Origin: Woeseiaceae bacterium
Lineage (GTDB): Bacteria; Pseudomonadota; Gammaproteobacteria; Steroidobacterales; Woeseiaceae
Reading direction: 5' to 3'
Assembly: GCA_013138675.1 (NCBI GenBank)
Contig: WTCH01000311.1
Coordinates: 1 to 32,720 of the forward strand
Length of the DNA stretch: 32,720 nt
A program made the translations under genes and the position numbers. The first letter of the stretch is position 1. The number at the start of each line of letters is the position of its first letter. Positions 1-11,930 of the stretch are shown in pieces. The notes beneath the pieces are model-generated. The model was given only the letters and a program-made list of their open reading frames with translations, searched no databases and was not told where the DNA came from.

Positions 1-428
1 CGCTTGCCACCTTCCATCTGGAATGGTTTCGTGACGACGGCGACTGTCAGAATGCCAAGCTCCTTGGCAACTTGTGCGACGATAGGCGTTGCGCCAGTTC
101 CGGTGCCGCCACCCATGCCTGCCGTGATGAACAGCATATCGGCGCCTTCGATAACCTCTTTAATCCGGTCGCGATCTTCCATCGCGGCCTGGCGGCCAAT
201 GTCGGGATCCGCACCTGCGCCGAGTCCCTTGGTGATATTGCAGCCAATTTGCAATGCCGTGCGGACACGAGCGCTTTTCAACGCCTGTGAGTCCGTGTTG
301 GCGCAAATGAAGTCGACGCCATCGATGCCAGCGTCGACCATGTGCGCCACAGCATTGCCGCCGCCGCCGCCGACACCGATGACCTTGATGACCGCGCTTT
401 GACTATGCGCATCCATTAATTCAAACAT
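1..428 (-). CDS. ftsZ: Cell division protein FtsZ (N-terminal part; continues beyond window start)
   Basis: Minus-strand translation from ATG at 428: [50 protein letters not shown]...[42 protein letters not shown]; contains the FtsZ tubulin signature GGGTGTG; GGAGG Shine-Dalgarno upstream; follows ftsA. Confidence 0.97.
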   Translation of the reverse strand, partial: MFELMDAHSQSAVIKVIGVGGGGGNAVAHMVDAGIDGVDFICANTDSQALKSARVRTALQIGCNITKGLGAGADPDIGRQAAMEDRDRIKEVIEGADMLFITAGMGGGTGTGATPIVAQVAKELGILTVAVVTKPFQMEGGK

Positions 429-512
429 TGTTACTTCCTCCGCTAGTAGATCATCTAATGGGCAACACTCCGTTACCCGTTTTCACTTCACTGCATTAAA
501 TCTGCAGAACTC

Positions 513-1751
513 TTAAAACTGTCCGCCAAACCACGCCTTCATACGGCCCCATACGTCGCCGAGGTTGTGGTTGATCGGTGTGCTTCGCGTATTGCGGCGC
601 GTCAGGTTTTCGTAGCCGTACAAAAGCAGGCCAACGCCGGTTGCATATATCGGATTGCGAATGACGTCCATCAGGCCGTCGACGTACTGCGGCGATCCAA
701 GACGCACGGGCATATGGAACACTTCTTCGGCCAGCTCGACGGCGCCTTCCATCTTCGCGCTGCCGCCCGTGATGATGATGCCCGCAGCAATCAACTCCTC
801 GAAGCCACTCCTGCGTAACTCATCGCGAATTAAACCGAAGAGTTCTTCATATCTCGGCTCGACGATCTCAGCGAGCGTCTGGCGCGCCAGCCGCCGCGGC
901 GGACGTTCACCCACACTCGGTACTTCGATGGTCTCGTCGGGGTTCGCAAGCTGCGACAACGCGCAGGCGTACTTGATCTTGATTTCCTCGGCGTACTGCG
1001 TCGGCGTACGCATCGAGACAGCGATGTCATTAGTCACCTGGTCACCGGCAATCGGGATGACCGCTGTGTGCTGTATCGCACCACCCATGAATACCGCCAG
1101 GTCCGTCGTACCTCCGCCGATATCGACGATGCAGGAACCCAGTTCCTTTTCGTCGTCCGTCAGCACGGAATAACTCGAAGCGAGTTGTTCCAATACGATG
1201 TCGTCCACTTCAAGCCCGCAACGCTGTACACACTTGACGATGTTCTGTGCGGCGCTTTCCGCCCCCGTCACCATGTGAACTTTCGCTTCCAGGCGCACAC
1301 CCGACATGCCAACCGGCTCGCGAATGCCTTCCTGGCTGTCGATCAGAAACTCTTGCGGCAAGATGTGCAGAATCTTCTGGTCCGCAGGAATTGCGACTGC
1401 ACGAGCCGCATCGATTACACGATCTACATCGCCCGGACTCACTTCTTTGTCACGAATTGCGACGATGCCGTGCGAGTTCAGGCTGCGCACGTGACTGCCG
1501 GCGATGCCGGTGTAAACCGAGTGGATGTCACAACCAGCCATGAGCTCGGCCTCTTCGACCGCGCGTTGAATGGAGTGCACCGTTGACTCGATGTTAACGA
1601 CCACACCTTTCTTCAGGCCACGCGACGGATGCGAGCCGATGCCGACGACTTCGATCCTGCCGTCTTCATTGATCTCCCCGACAATCGCAACAACTTTCGA
1701 CGTTCCAATGTCGAGTCCAACGATCAGGTTCTTGTCTCCCCGCTTGGACAT
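513..1751 (-). CDS. ftsA: Cell division protein FtsA
   Basis: 412-aa ORF with actin-like ATPase motifs (IVGLDIGTSKVVAIVGE; SCIVDIGGGTTDLAVF; GIIITGGSAKMEG) and C-terminal amphipathic tail (WGRMKAWFGGQF); between ftsQ and ftsZ. Confidence 0.97.
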   Translation of the reverse strand: MSKRGDKNLIVGLDIGTSKVVAIVGEINEDGRIEVVGIGSHPSRGLKKGVVVNIESTVHSIQRAVEEAELMAGCDIHSVYTGIAGSHVRSLNSHGIVAIRDKEVSPGDVDRVIDAARAVAIPADQKILHILPQEFLIDSQEGIREPVGMSGVRLEAKVHMVTGAESAAQNIVKCVQRCGLEVDDIVLEQLASSYSVLTDDEKELGSCIVDIGGGTTDLAVFMGGAIQHTAVIPIAGDQVTNDIAVSMRTPTQYAEEIKIKYACALSQLANPDETIEVPSVGERPPRRLARQTLAEIVEPRYEELFGLIRDELRRSGFEELIAAGIIITGGSAKMEGAVELAEEVFHMPVRLGSPQYVDGLMDVIRNPIYATGVGLLLYGYENLTRRNTRSTPINHNLGDVWGRMKAWFGGQF

Positions 1752-2564
1752 TCAGCGATCACCTCGTAGCGCCAGCATTTCATCCATTCCCTCTGCCGGG
1801 TCATCGACCGGCGATCTTGATCCGTTATTCCAGCCAATCGTGAAGCCATTGTTGTAGCGCATGTCGACGTATTCGATCTCCGTCACGCGGCCGGTAATGA
1901 TGTCCGCGACGATGTCGAGAAACAGGTCCGTGCGGGCGTTGACCTCGCGACGGCCAATCCTCACCTCCACGCCGTTGTGCAAGGTCATGTCCCAGGCTCC
2001 CCGTGCATCAAGGTGTACGCGACGCAGATCCAGCCCAACTGGAATGAGTCGTTCGCGAACATCCAGATATCGCTTGGCAACTTCCGCGGAGCGGTCTTCC
2101 GGGCCGCTCAGGCGCGGCAACTCCGCCGGTATGTGACGCGCGTCAGAAACAAACAGCTCACCGCGCACATTCAGTAATCCACGTTCACCCCAGATTGCTG
2201 CCGGTACCTGCTCGGTGACCGAAATGCGCAGACGACTCGGCCACCGTCTCGCAACCGTCGCCTGGTCTATCCAGGGCATTTCGACAATGCTCTGTTGAAT
2301 TCCGGCGAGATCGGCACTGACAAAACCGTCTTCGAGTTCGTCGCTGATGGCCTCCTCTATTTGCAATGCCGTGACACGTTGAAACGGCCCGTTGATCTCT
2401 ATCGAGCGGATCGGCCGGTCAAGCATAGTGGCACTCAGGAAGTACGTCGCCACGACCGCTGTAATTGCGACGACGGGTGCAACAACGCGCCCCAACCTGA
2501 TCCTCGGCAACGAGAAGCGTGCCGCTTTCTTCTGTTTTCTGCGTCGTGCCTGCTTACGCGTCAT
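1752..2564 (-). CDS. ftsQ: Cell division protein FtsQ
   Basis: 270-aa ORF with N-terminal basic region, single TM helix and POTRA/FtsQ-like domain (IRSIEINGPFQRVTALQIEEAI... VDMRYNNGFTIGW); position between ddl and ftsA. Confidence 0.95.
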   Translation of the reverse strand: MTRKQARRRKQKKAARFSLPRIRLGRVVAPVVAITAVVATYFLSATMLDRPIRSIEINGPFQRVTALQIEEAISDELEDGFVSADLAGIQQSIVEMPWIDQATVARRWPSRLRISVTEQVPAAIWGERGLLNVRGELFVSDARHIPAELPRLSGPEDRSAEVAKRYLDVRERLIPVGLDLRRVHLDARGAWDMTLHNGVEVRIGRREVNARTDLFLDIVADIITGRVTEIEYVDMRYNNGFTIGWNNGSRSPVDDPAEGMDEMLALRGDR

Positions 2565-3555
2565 TGGCTGCCACCTCGATCGCGTTTGTGTGGTTGCCTT
2601 CCCTGACGCTCGTCTCGAGGATGCGCCAACAAAGCTCTTCGAAATCGATGCCTGCCTGTTTTGCCGCCATCGGAACCAGGCTATGACTCGTCATGCCCGG
2701 GATCGTGTTGACTTCGAGGACCTGCGGATTGCCGTCTTCGCCGGTCATGAAGTCGACGCGGCCCCACCCGGTACATCCGACTTCGTTGTACGCAGCCATC
2801 GCGAGGCCTGCATAAAGCGCCTCGGTCTCGTCGTCGGTAGTTCCGGGGCAGTGGTACTCGGTCCTGTCGGATTCGTATTTGGCGCGGTAGTCATAGAACA
2901 CGCGCGGCGTGACGATACGTATGCTCGGCAGGGCACGACCCTGCAATACACCGACCGTAAACTCCTCACCAACAATGCAGCGCTCGGCGAGCGCGACGCC
3001 ACCAAACCCGAGAGCAAGCTGCACGGCTTCGGCAAGATCCTCGCGCTCGAATACCTTCGACATACCGACGCTCGAGCCCTGGCCCGCCGGCTTCAATATC
3101 ATCGGGAAGCTGAGTTCCTCGGCGGCGAGCACGGCATCGGCATCGTGGCGGATAACGGCATATTCAGGTGTCGGGATACCGCAAGCTTCGAACAGGTGCT
3201 TGCTGCGGATCTTGTCCATTGCCAGCGATGACGCCATGACGCCGCTGCCCGTGTAGGGCATATCCAGCCACTGCAACGCGCCCTGCAAGGCGCCGTCTTC
3301 GCCGCCCGTGCCGTGCAATGCGATCCAGGTGCGGTCGAAGCCGGCGGCGGCGAACTGGCCCAGGCTCTTGCCCGCCGGATCCCAGGCGTGAGCATCCACG
3401 CCGCGCGACTGCAGTGCCTTCAGCACTGCAGCACCAGTATCAAGTGATACCTCGCGCTCCGGCGATGACCCGCCAAGCATCACGGCAACACGTCCAAAGT
3501 CAGCAGTGTTCGAAATGACCGTGCGTTCTTCACGTAGTGTCGCGATACGACTCAT
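2554..3555 (-). CDS. ddl: D-alanine--D-alanine ligase
   Basis: ORF with VAVMLGGSSPEREVSLDTGAAV, ILKPAGQGSSVGMSKV, QVLEVNTIPGMTSHSLVPMAAKQAG motifs of Ddl ATP-grasp ligases. Confidence 0.97.
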   Translation of the reverse strand: MSRIATLREERTVISNTADFGRVAVMLGGSSPEREVSLDTGAAVLKALQSRGVDAHAWDPAGKSLGQFAAAGFDRTWIALHGTGGEDGALQGALQWLDMPYTGSGVMASSLAMDKIRSKHLFEACGIPTPEYAVIRHDADAVLAAEELSFPMILKPAGQGSSVGMSKVFEREDLAEAVQLALGFGGVALAERCIVGEEFTVGVLQGRALPSIRIVTPRVFYDYRAKYESDRTEYHCPGTTDDETEALYAGLAMAAYNEVGCTGWGRVDFMTGEDGNPQVLEVNTIPGMTSHSLVPMAAKQAGIDFEELCWRILETSVREGNHTNAIEVAANDA

Positions 3556-4448
3556 CGCGCCACCTCGCCCACGATCCGAACCTCATGAACCAGTTCAACG
3601 CCGTGCTTTTCGATGACGGCCTGGCGCACGTGCTCGATCAGTTCCTCAACGTCAGTCGCCGTCGCGTTATCGCTGTTGATGATGAAATTGGCGTGCTTCT
3701 CGGATACTTCCGCACCGCCGATCGAATAACCTTTGAGCCCGGCGACTTCGATCAACCTGGCGGCGTGATCACCTGGCGGATTGCGAAATACGGATCCGCA
3801 ACTGAGTAGGCCAAGCGGCTGTGTGCGTTTGCGACGCTCCAGCATCTCGTTCATCGCGTCCATGCTCGGCGTAACGTTGGGGTCGAAGCGCAATGTCGCT
3901 TCGATGAACCACTCATTCGTCGGGCCGGTTACGCTGCGATAGGCAACTGAGTATTCACTCGGTGCACGTTGATTAATGACACCGGCACGATCTATCGTGC
4001 GCACCGACTCGACACGCTCCCATGTCTCGCCACCGTGCGCGCCAGCGTTCATGGCAAGTGCACCGCCGACCGTTCCCGGGATTCCCGCGAAGAACTCGGA
4101 TGGTCCGATACCCCAGCGGATGCACTGGCGCGCGAGTTGTGTGCACGGCAGACCACTGCCGGCCCGGACCTGATAGTTCTCGACACGCTCAAGATCCTTA
4201 AGAATTTTCGATGCCGAAATAACGACTCCACGAATACCGCCATCGCGGACCAGCAGATTGCTACCGACGCCGAACCAGAAAACCGGTATATCGGGGTGCA
4301 GGTCGTGCAGAAATGCCGACAGGTCTTCCAGACTGGCAGGCACAAAAAAGGACTCTGCCGGTCCACCGACGCGCCAGGTCGTGTGCTCGCTCATGGGCTC
4401 GTTCACCCTGACGTCGCCGCGCAGACTTTTTTGCTCGGCCGCCATCAT
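3552..4448 (-). CDS. murB: UDP-N-acetylenolpyruvoylglucosamine reductase MurB
   Basis: ORF with [77 protein letters not shown] motifs. Confidence 0.97.
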   Translation of the reverse strand: MMAAEQKSLRGDVRVNEPMSEHTTWRVGGPAESFFVPASLEDLSAFLHDLHPDIPVFWFGVGSNLLVRDGGIRGVVISASKILKDLERVENYQVRAGSGLPCTQLARQCIRWGIGPSEFFAGIPGTVGGALAMNAGAHGGETWERVESVRTIDRAGVINQRAPSEYSVAYRSVTGPTNEWFIEATLRFDPNVTPSMDAMNEMLERRKRTQPLGLLSCGSVFRNPPGDHAARLIEVAGLKGYSIGGAEVSEKHANFIINSDNATATDVEELIEHVRQAVIEKHGVELVHEVRIVGEVAR

Positions 4449-5869
4449 GAGTGCACCTTCAGATTCGGTTTCGTGGCCAACAGGTCTGCCACGCCGGCCG
4501 CATAAGCGCCAATGTCTCCCGCGCCCATCAGCAACACGAGGTCGCCATCGGCCAGCACACTTTCGAGTACGGGCTGCAACTCATCCAGCGACTCGACAAA
4601 CACGGGCTCGACAGCACCGCGAGTACGCACGGCCCGCGCGATGGCCCGACCGTCGGCCCCCGCGATCGGATCTTCGCCAGCTGCATAGACCTCAAGCACG
4701 ATCGCAACGTCGGCATCGGACACAACTGTCGCAAAATCGTCTATCAGGTCGCGTGTACGGGTGTAGCGATGCGGCTGAAATACAAGTACGACGCGGCGCT
4801 CCGGCCAGCCCGCGCGCGCGGCTGCCAAAGTCGCGGCTATCTCTGTCGGATGATGGCCGTAGTCATCGACGAGCATGACTTTTCCGGCCACGGTCTCCAC
4901 CTCACCGAGGCTCTGGAAGCGTCTATCGATTCCTTCAAACTCCGCGAGCGCCCTGACAACAGCGTCATCCCCGATCTGCAGTTCGTCAGCGACAGCAATC
5001 GTTGCCAGCGCGTTCCTTACGTTGTGCATTCCGGGCAAATGCAGTTCGATTCGAAGCGGGTCACGATCGCCAGAGCGAACGACGTCGAAGTGCGTGTGCC
5101 CCTGGTCAAACTCAATGTTTTCGGCGCGCACGTCCGCATCGTCGTTGATGCCGTAGGTAATGAGCGAACGACCGATGTTGCTGAGAATTTCGTTGACTCC
5201 GTGATCGTCCGTGCAAACAACTGCGACGCCGTAAAACGGCAGGTTGTGCAGGAACTCAATAAAGCCCGTGCGCAGCTTGTCGATGTCGCCATCGTAGGTC
5301 GACATGTGATCGGCATCGATATTCGTCACGATCGCAAGCATCGGCTTCAGGTGCACAAACGAGGCATCGCTCTCATCCGCCTCGGCGACCAGGTAATCGC
5401 CTTGCCCAAGTCGCGCGTTCGCATCGGCACTTTTCAGTCGCCCGCCGATTACGAACGTGGGGTCCAACCCTCCCTCAGCCAAAACGCTGGCGACGAGACT
5501 CGTTGTCGTCGTCTTGCCATGCGTCCCGGCCACCGCGATCGAATAACGGAACCGCATAAGCTCAGCCAGCATTTCGGCCCTTTGCACAACGGGCATCAAT
5601 CGCTCACGAGCAGCTGCAACTTCCGGATTGGTTTCATCGACCGCGCTGGATACGACAACGGCATCTGCATGCTCGATGTTTGCTTCAGCGTGGCCGATGA
5701 ATATGGTAGCGCCTTGATTCTCGAGGCGCTGTGTCTGTTTGTTGGCTTTTATGTCAGAGCCCTGGACTTTGTAGCCCAGGCTCAACATCACCTCAGCAAT
5801 GCCGGACATGCCCGACCCACCGATACCAACGAAATGTACGCTGTTGATCCGTCGCATTTTCTTGATCAT
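4445..5869 (-). CDS. murC: UDP-N-acetylmuramate--L-alanine ligase MurC
   Basis: 474-aa Mur ligase: [60 protein letters not shown]. Confidence 0.98.
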   Translation of the reverse strand: MIKKMRRINSVHFVGIGGSGMSGIAEVMLSLGYKVQGSDIKANKQTQRLENQGATIFIGHAEANIEHADAVVVSSAVDETNPEVAAARERLMPVVQRAEMLAELMRFRYSIAVAGTHGKTTTTSLVASVLAEGGLDPTFVIGGRLKSADANARLGQGDYLVAEADESDASFVHLKPMLAIVTNIDADHMSTYDGDIDKLRTGFIEFLHNLPFYGVAVVCTDDHGVNEILSNIGRSLITYGINDDADVRAENIEFDQGHTHFDVVRSGDRDPLRIELHLPGMHNVRNALATIAVADELQIGDDAVVRALAEFEGIDRRFQSLGEVETVAGKVMLVDDYGHHPTEIAATLAAARAGWPERRVVLVFQPHRYTRTRDLIDDFATVVSDADVAIVLEVYAAGEDPIAGADGRAIARAVRTRGAVEPVFVESLDELQPVLESVLADGDLVLLMGAGDIGAYAAGVADLLATKPNLKVHS

Positions 5870-6954
5870 GCTGCGAGTCTCGCTTGTTCGAGACAGAGCT
5901 CGGTGATTCGGCTCAATGCCAGAGGCTTGTCCAGTCCATGCGCCTTTTCGGCTTTTTCGAGCAAGTCTTCGCGGTTGCTCAGCCAGTCATGCAACTGACC
6001 GGCCAAAACGTCTGCACTCAACATGCTCTGATCGATAATCACGGCCGCACCGGCATCCGCCATCGGCCGCGCATTCGCTGTCTGGTGGTCGTCGACGGCA
6101 CCCGGATAGGGCACGAACACGGCCGGCAGCCCGACTGCGCACAGTTCCGCAACCGTCAGCGCACCTGCTCGACAGACGACCAGGTCGGCCCACGCATAAG
6201 CTGACGCCATGTCGTCGATGAACGGTACGAGATCAACCTCTACGCCACTCGCCTCGTAGGCTTCACGGGCCGCATCCAGCGTTCTCTCGCCACACTGATG
6301 GCGCACGAGGGGGCGATCCGGAGCGTGCAACTTCGATAGCGCTTGTGGGACCGTTGTGTTCAATGCCAATGCGCCTTGGCTGCCGCCAAGTACAAGCAAG
6401 CGCAATGGTCCGGTCCGATCGCGATATCGTTCGGCGGGCACTGCAACTGCCGAGATGTCCTCGCGAACCGGATTACCCACGGTTTCCGCGCGAACACGGG
6501 AATTAAAACTGCCCGGGAAGGCTTGAAGCACAACCCAGGCAAGTCGCGCCAGAAGACGGTTTGTAAGGCCAGCGGCAGCATTCTGCTCGTGAATAACGAG
6601 CGGCCGCCGGGTTAGCCAGGCGGCGAGTCCGCCCGGCCCTGAAACGAAGCCGCCCATACCGAGTACCGCGGCAGGACGACGACGCAGAATGACCATCAGT
6701 GATTGCAGTAGCGCCCACGCAAGCTGGAACGGTGCGATGACCAGTGCGACAAACCCTTTGCGGCGCAGGCCTTTGACGCTGATCCACTCAATATCGATAC
6801 CGGCAGCCGGAATCACCGTTGCCTCAAGGCCGCGGTGCGTCCCGAGCCAGACGATTTCCTGGGAGTGCGCCTCGAGGGCGCGTGCGACAGCGAGTGCCGG
6901 ATAGATGTGTCCACCCGTACCTCCCGCCATGACAAGGATTGGCCGGCCACTCAT
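5866..6954 (-). CDS. murG: UDP-GlcNAc--lipid I GlcNAc transferase MurG
   Basis: ORF with [62 protein letters not shown] motifs. Confidence 0.98.
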   Translation of the reverse strand: MSGRPILVMAGGTGGHIYPALAVARALEAHSQEIVWLGTHRGLEATVIPAAGIDIEWISVKGLRRKGFVALVIAPFQLAWALLQSLMVILRRRPAAVLGMGGFVSGPGGLAAWLTRRPLVIHEQNAAAGLTNRLLARLAWVVLQAFPGSFNSRVRAETVGNPVREDISAVAVPAERYRDRTGPLRLLVLGGSQGALALNTTVPQALSKLHAPDRPLVRHQCGERTLDAAREAYEASGVEVDLVPFIDDMASAYAWADLVVCRAGALTVAELCAVGLPAVFVPYPGAVDDHQTANARPMADAGAAVIIDQSMLSADVLAGQLHDWLSNREDLLEKAEKAHGLDKPLALSRITELCLEQARLAA

Positions 6955-8135
6955 GATTTGCGCCTGCGCTTGCGGTTCACGGGTTTAGCGTCAACCACGA
7001 GTTCGTGATGAATTCTGAGCAACAATCCGATCGCGATCATTGCGACGATCAGGCTGCTGCGGCCGTAACTGATCAGCGGCAGTGTAAGACCCTTGGTCGG
7101 CAGCAGTCCCATGTTCACGCCGATATTGATAAAGGCCTGCAGGCCAAGCCAGGTACCCAGACCGATGGCGAGAAAAGCTTCAAAGAACCGCTCGGAGTCG
7201 GCCGCACGCATCGCGAGTTTGAAAACGCGCCAGAGTAGTGCCAGAAACAACGCGATGAGTACAACCGAACCGAGCAGCCCGAATTCTTCGGCGAACACGG
7301 CGAAGACGAAATCCGTGTGCGCTTCAGGGAGATAAAAGAGTTTCTGTACGCCGCCACCAAGACCGACGCCAAACCACTCGCCGCGACCGATCGCGATCAG
7401 TGACTGGGTCAGCTGGAAACCGGAGTTGTAAGGATCCGCCCACGGATCGAGGAAACCGGTCAGGCGATTCAGTCGATACGGCGATGTCAGTGTGAGTGCG
7501 ACCACCGCAATGACAGTGGCTGAGAAGAACAGAATGAAGTCACGAATGCGCGCGCCTGCAACGAACAGTACGACAAGTGCTGTCGCGAGCAACACAATTG
7601 CGGCGCCGAAATCGGGCTCTGCCAGCAGCAATGCGCAACCCAGGCTCAGCACAAGCATTGGCCGAAGAAAGCCGACGAACTGTTCACGCAATGCCTTTTG
7701 TTGCCGCACGACATAGCCCGCGAGGTAGATCAGCAGGCATAGCCTCGCCGGTTCCGAAACCTGCAGATTCATGACGCCGAAGCGAACCCAGCGCGTCGCA
7801 CCGTTGACCTCATAGCCAACACCCGGCACGAGCACGACGACAAGCAGCGCCAGCCCGACGAGCAGAAGCAGCGGGCCCAGCGTCTGCCAGACATGCATCG
7901 GCACGAACAAGCAGAACAGACCGGCTGCCAGGCCAATCGCTGCCGCGACGAGTTGACGCTCAAGGTAGAAGAACGGGTTGCCGGTCGCGTTGTCGGAGAT
8001 CGTGATCGACGCCGAGGCCAGGATCACGAAACCGCCGAGCAACAACACCAGGACAAGACCCAACATGACCGGGTCCAGCTTGAGCTCGGTTTTGAGGCGT
8101 GCCGGAAACGGCATCATTGCACTTCTCGCGGTCAT
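6951..8135 (-). CDS. ftsW: SEDS peptidoglycan glycosyltransferase FtsW
   Basis: Polytopic 394-aa protein with SEDS signatures (QPSEPARL-like QVSEPARLCLLIYLA, AEPDFGAAIVL, NSGFQLTQSLIAIGRGEWFGVGLG, LPEAHTDFVFAVFAEEFGLLG, LPTKGLTLPLISYGRSSLI). Confidence 0.97.
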   Translation of the reverse strand: MTARSAMMPFPARLKTELKLDPVMLGLVLVLLLGGFVILASASITISDNATGNPFFYLERQLVAAAIGLAAGLFCLFVPMHVWQTLGPLLLLVGLALLVVVLVPGVGYEVNGATRWVRFGVMNLQVSEPARLCLLIYLAGYVVRQQKALREQFVGFLRPMLVLSLGCALLLAEPDFGAAIVLLATALVVLFVAGARIRDFILFFSATVIAVVALTLTSPYRLNRLTGFLDPWADPYNSGFQLTQSLIAIGRGEWFGVGLGGGVQKLFYLPEAHTDFVFAVFAEEFGLLGSVVLIALFLALLWRVFKLAMRAADSERFFEAFLAIGLGTWLGLQAFINIGVNMGLLPTKGLTLPLISYGRSSLIVAMIAIGLLLRIHHELVVDAKPVNRKRRRKS

Positions 8136-9475
8136 CGTGAGAGCGCCTCCACCGCGGAACTGAATGCATCACCGCGCGCACCGTAGTTCGCGAACTGATC
8201 GAAACTGGCGCAGGCTGGCGCGAGCAACACCGTGTCGTCCGATTCGGCGTACGCGGCCGCCTGGCAAACCGCGTCGTCCATGTCGCGTGCGAAGTACACG
8301 GGCATTACTGTGTCGATCGCGTCGGCAATCGCTTCAGCGTCCGTGCCCATCAGAACGGCCGCCCGCAGTTTGCCCTCGAGCGCAGCTGCCAGTTCGCTGA
8401 AGTTACCGCCCTTGCCTTCTCCGCCGGCAACAAGAACCACGGTGCCGTCAATAGACTGAATTGATGCGACCGCGGCAGCAACGTTGGTTGCCTTCGAGTC
8501 ATTGATGTAATTCACAGCACCTTTGCGTGCGACGAACTGCATGCGATGAGACAATCCCGGGAACTCCGCCAGGACCTGCAACATGCGACCCATATCGAGG
8601 CCAAGGAGTTCGCCGGTCGCCAGCGCCGCCAGCGCATTCGCCTGATTGTGCAGGCCAACCATGCGCATGTCGGATACTGCGATCAGGAGCGTGTCACCGC
8701 GAGCAAGATAGATTTCGTCGTCGTCGCGACGAATGCCAAACTGTCCGTCCCCAGGCTCATCGAGTCCGAACGTGACGATGTTGTCGATGTGCTTCGCCGC
8801 GTCTGCCGCTGTTTCGTCAGCGCGATTGACAACCGCTGCACGTGCTTCGGAGTACACCCGGTACTTTGCGCGACGATACTCGTCCTCGTCAGCGTGCCAA
8901 TCCAGATGGTCCGGCGAGACATTCAGGAGCACTGCTACTTCAGCCGGCAATGTTTGCGTACGCTGTAGCTGGAAACTCGACAGCTCCAACACATAGATAT
9001 CAGGAGTGTCTTCGTCGAGAAGATCAAGCGCCGGTTCACCAAGGTTACCGCCGGCAAGCACCGTGCGGCCGTCAGCACGGCACATGTGGTAGACCAGTGT
9101 GGTGACGGTGCTTTTGCCGTTCGAACCGGTTATTGCGACGAATGGCGCCGTTGCATCGCGCGCGAATAACTCGATGTCCGAGATGACTTCGAGTTTCTTC
9201 TTACGCGCCTTGACCAGGAGTTCGTCGTTGTCCGCGATGCCCGGTGACGCGATTACGCGATCAATTTTTCCTGGCAGTCTGTTACTGCCAAGGACGACCT
9301 TGGCATCGGGGAAAATTTCCTTGAGCTCGTCAATCCCCGGTGGCTCATCGCGGCTATCGTAGAACGTTGCGTCGCCATCGTTACGTTTAAGATAACGCGC
9401 AATCGACAGTCCGGTCGCGCCGAGTCCGAGAACAAAATCTTTGCCGGTGGAGACTGTTTTCTTCGCAGCGTTCAT
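8132..9475 (-). CDS. murD: UDP-N-acetylmuramoylalanine--D-glutamate ligase MurD
   Basis: 447-aa Mur ligase: [74 protein letters not shown]. Confidence 0.97.
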   Translation of the reverse strand: MNAAKKTVSTGKDFVLGLGATGLSIARYLKRNDGDATFYDSRDEPPGIDELKEIFPDAKVVLGSNRLPGKIDRVIASPGIADNDELLVKARKKKLEVISDIELFARDATAPFVAITGSNGKSTVTTLVYHMCRADGRTVLAGGNLGEPALDLLDEDTPDIYVLELSSFQLQRTQTLPAEVAVLLNVSPDHLDWHADEDEYRRAKYRVYSEARAAVVNRADETAADAAKHIDNIVTFGLDEPGDGQFGIRRDDDEIYLARGDTLLIAVSDMRMVGLHNQANALAALATGELLGLDMGRMLQVLAEFPGLSHRMQFVARKGAVNYINDSKATNVAAAVASIQSIDGTVVLVAGGEGKGGNFSELAAALEGKLRAAVLMGTDAEAIADAIDTVMPVYFARDMDDAVCQAAAYAESDDTVLLAPACASFDQFANYGARGDAFSSAVEALSR

Positions 9476-10566
9476 CGGATCTTCAGGCTCGCAAGACCAA
9501 TCAGCACGAGGATGACCGTAATAATCCAGAAGCGGACAATAACCTTCGGTTCCGCCCAGCCCTTGAGTTCAAAATGATGGTGCAGCGGTGCCATGCGAAA
9601 CACGCGCTTGCCCGTAAGTTTGAATGATGCGACCTGGATGATCACCGACAGTGTTTCGACGACGAAGACGCCACCCATGATCGCGAGTACGATTTCCTGA
9701 CGGACGACGACCGCGACAACCCCGAGCGCCGCACCCAGCGAAAGCGCACCGATGTCACCCATGAAGACCTGTGCGGGATACGTGTTGAACCACAAGAAGC
9801 CGAGACCGGCTCCGGCCAGTGCAGCACAGAAGACCAGGATCTCTCCGGTACCCGCGACGTACGGGATGCCGAGGTAATCGGAAAAGTTGACGTTGCCGGT
9901 GACGTAGGCAAACAGCCCAAGTGCGCCACCCACGAGAACCGTCGGCATTATTGCCAGGCCATCGAGCCCATCGGTCAGGTTAACGGCATTGCTGAAGCCG
10001 ACGATGAATATATAAGTGACGAAGATCTGCCCGATGCCGAGCGGAATCGTCAGGTCCTTGAAATACGGAATCAGAAGTGCGGTTGCCGTATCGAGCGTGC
10101 CGTTGGCCTCGGCGAAGTAATAAAGGGCGACCGCGGCAATGATGGCCGCAAAAGATTGCCAGAACAGCTTCTGCCGGGCTGAGATTCCTGCCGGGTCCTG
10201 CAGGACCAGCTTCTTGTAGTCATCGACGTAGCCGATGACACCAAAAGAAAGCGTCACAAAGAGGACCACCCAGACGAATATGTTTTCGAGGTCCGCCCAA
10301 AGCACCGTGCTGACGGAAATCGCTGTCAGTATCAATGCACCACCCATCGTGGGCGTACCGGCCTTGATCAGGTGCGTGTCCGGACCCTCCTCGCGAACAG
10401 GTTGTCCAACCTGGTTAACGCTGAGCTTCGCAATCATTCGCGGCCCAATGACGAACGACAGAATGAGCGCCGTCAGCGCACCAAGAATTGCGCGCATCGT
10501 CAGGTAACTGAAAACGTTAAATCCGGATTCGAACTGCGCCAGGTATTCGGTGAGATAGAGCAGCAT
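9472..10566 (-). CDS. mraY: Phospho-N-acetylmuramoyl-pentapeptide transferase MraY
   Basis: Polytopic ORF with [57 protein letters not shown] motifs. Confidence 0.98.
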   Translation of the reverse strand: MLLYLTEYLAQFESGFNVFSYLTMRAILGALTALILSFVIGPRMIAKLSVNQVGQPVREEGPDTHLIKAGTPTMGGALILTAISVSTVLWADLENIFVWVVLFVTLSFGVIGYVDDYKKLVLQDPAGISARQKLFWQSFAAIIAAVALYYFAEANGTLDTATALLIPYFKDLTIPLGIGQIFVTYIFIVGFSNAVNLTDGLDGLAIMPTVLVGGALGLFAYVTGNVNFSDYLGIPYVAGTGEILVFCAALAGAGLGFLWFNTYPAQVFMGDIGALSLGAALGVVAVVVRQEIVLAIMGGVFVVETLSVIIQVASFKLTGKRVFRMAPLHHHFELKGWAEPKVIVRFWIITVILVLIGLASLKIR

Positions 10567-10568
10567 CG

Positions 10569-11930
10569 TCAGGCTCCCTTTCTCATCGGTTCTGGACCGC
10601 GCAACGCATCGACAACACGTTCCATGCGCATACCACGCGAACCCTTGACCAATAAGTTGATCTCTTCGTTAAGGCCCGCCATCAGGTCGGAGATCAGCGG
10701 GTCCAGCGAATCGTAGGCAGTGGCATCGTCGCCGAAAGCCTCACGTGCATTCGCGCTCAGCTCGCCTAGAGTAAACAGGCGATCTACACCGGCATTCTTG
10801 ATTTCTGCGCCAACGTCATGATGAATGCGAGCAGCATCGTCACCGAGTTCAAACATGTCACCGAGAACGAGCCAGCTGACGCCTTTCAAAGACGCAAGAA
10901 ATTCGGCAGCCGCAATGACCGACAGTGGATTCGCGTTATAGCTGTCGTCGTAGAGCGTCGCACCGGCATGACCCTGCATCGGCGTGAGACGGCCAGCGAG
11001 CGGGTTGACCGATTCCAACGCGGTCTTGATTGTCTCCGCAGGCACGTCGAGCGCTGTCGCCACTGCGGCAGCTGCACATGCATTACGAACATTGTGTGCG
11101 CCGGCAAGCGGTAGAGTTATCTCGATTGTCGTACCGAGCAGGTGCATCGTGAAATGCGTCTGCCCTTTACCTGTCTCAATCTGATCGGCACGAATGTCGG
11201 CATGCTCACTGAGCCCGAAGCTCAGCAAATCGACGCCGTCAACGAGCGACATCCAATACGAATAGTACTCGTCGTCGAAATTCAACACGGCAACGCCAGG
11301 CCGCGCTTTTCCGCTAAGAATTTCCGCTTTCGCGTGCGCGACGCCTTCAATCGAACCGAATCCCTCTAGGTGCGCAGCAGCCGCGTTCGTAATGACAACA
11401 ACATCTGGTTTGGCAAGCTCAGTCAGGTAAGCGATCTCGCCGGCATGATTGGCGCCCATCTCGAGCACTGCGTATTCATGTGACTCATCAATGCGCGACA
11501 TCATCAGCGGCATGCCAATGTCGTTGTTGAGATTGCCTTCCGTCGCCACCGTCGATGCGACCGACGACAGGCAAGCGGCAACCAGCTCTTTCAACGTTGT
11601 CTTGCCGTTGCTGCCGGTAATGCCGACAACCGTCACCGAGTGCTGGTCGCGCCATGCAGCACCGAGCTGCCCCAACGCGAGCTTTGTATCCTCAACCTCG
11701 ATTTGCGCGATGTCTTCAACAACGAGCGACGCCACAATCGCACCGGCTGCACCGTTGTTGGAGGCTTGATTTACAAACTTGTTGCCGTCGAAATTCGGAC
11801 CGGACAGCGCGACGAACAACTCGCCTTCCTGGATCGTTCGGGAGTCTGTGCTGATGCCTTCGAAGTTGCGGTCATCGCCGTGTAGCATGCCGTTCATCGC
11901 AGCGGCAGCGAAAGAGAGCGTCGCGTTCAC
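10569..11930 (-). CDS. murF: UDP-N-acetylmuramoyl-tripeptide--D-alanyl-D-alanine ligase MurF
   Basis: 453-aa Mur ligase: [62 protein letters not shown]. Confidence 0.97.
   Translation of the reverse strand: MNATLSFAAAAMNGMLHGDDRNFEGISTDSRTIQEGELFVALSGPNFDGNKFVNQASNNGAAGAIVASLVVEDIAQIEVEDTKLALGQLGAAWRDQHSVTVVGITGSNGKTTLKELVAACLSSVASTVATEGNLNNDIGMPLMMSRIDESHEYAVLEMGANHAGEIAYLTELAKPDVVVITNAAAAHLEGFGSIEGVAHAKAEILSGKARPGVAVLNFDDEYYSYWMSLVDGVDLLSFGLSEHADIRADQIETGKGQTHFTMHLLGTTIEITLPLAGAHNVRNACAAAAVATALDVPAETIKTALESVNPLAGRLTPMQGHAGATLYDDSYNANPLSVIAAAEFLASLKGVSWLVLGDMFELGDDAARIHHDVGAEIKNAGVDRLFTLGELSANAREAFGDDATAYDSLDPLISDLMAGLNEEINLLVKGSRGMRMERVVDALRGPEPMRKGA

Noticed and set aside
447-457. TAGATCATCTA palindrome upstream of ftsZ
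   Set aside because: Short odd palindrome with no supporting context beyond the neighbouring hairpin already reported.
4451-5998. 515-aa plus-strand ORF opposite murC/murG
   Set aside because: Antisense shadow of the well-supported MurC and MurG genes in a GC-rich genome; no recognisable domain. The same applies to other long antisense ORFs (e.g. 2392-3231, 14329-15183, 22389-23012, 24432-25064 as a whole).
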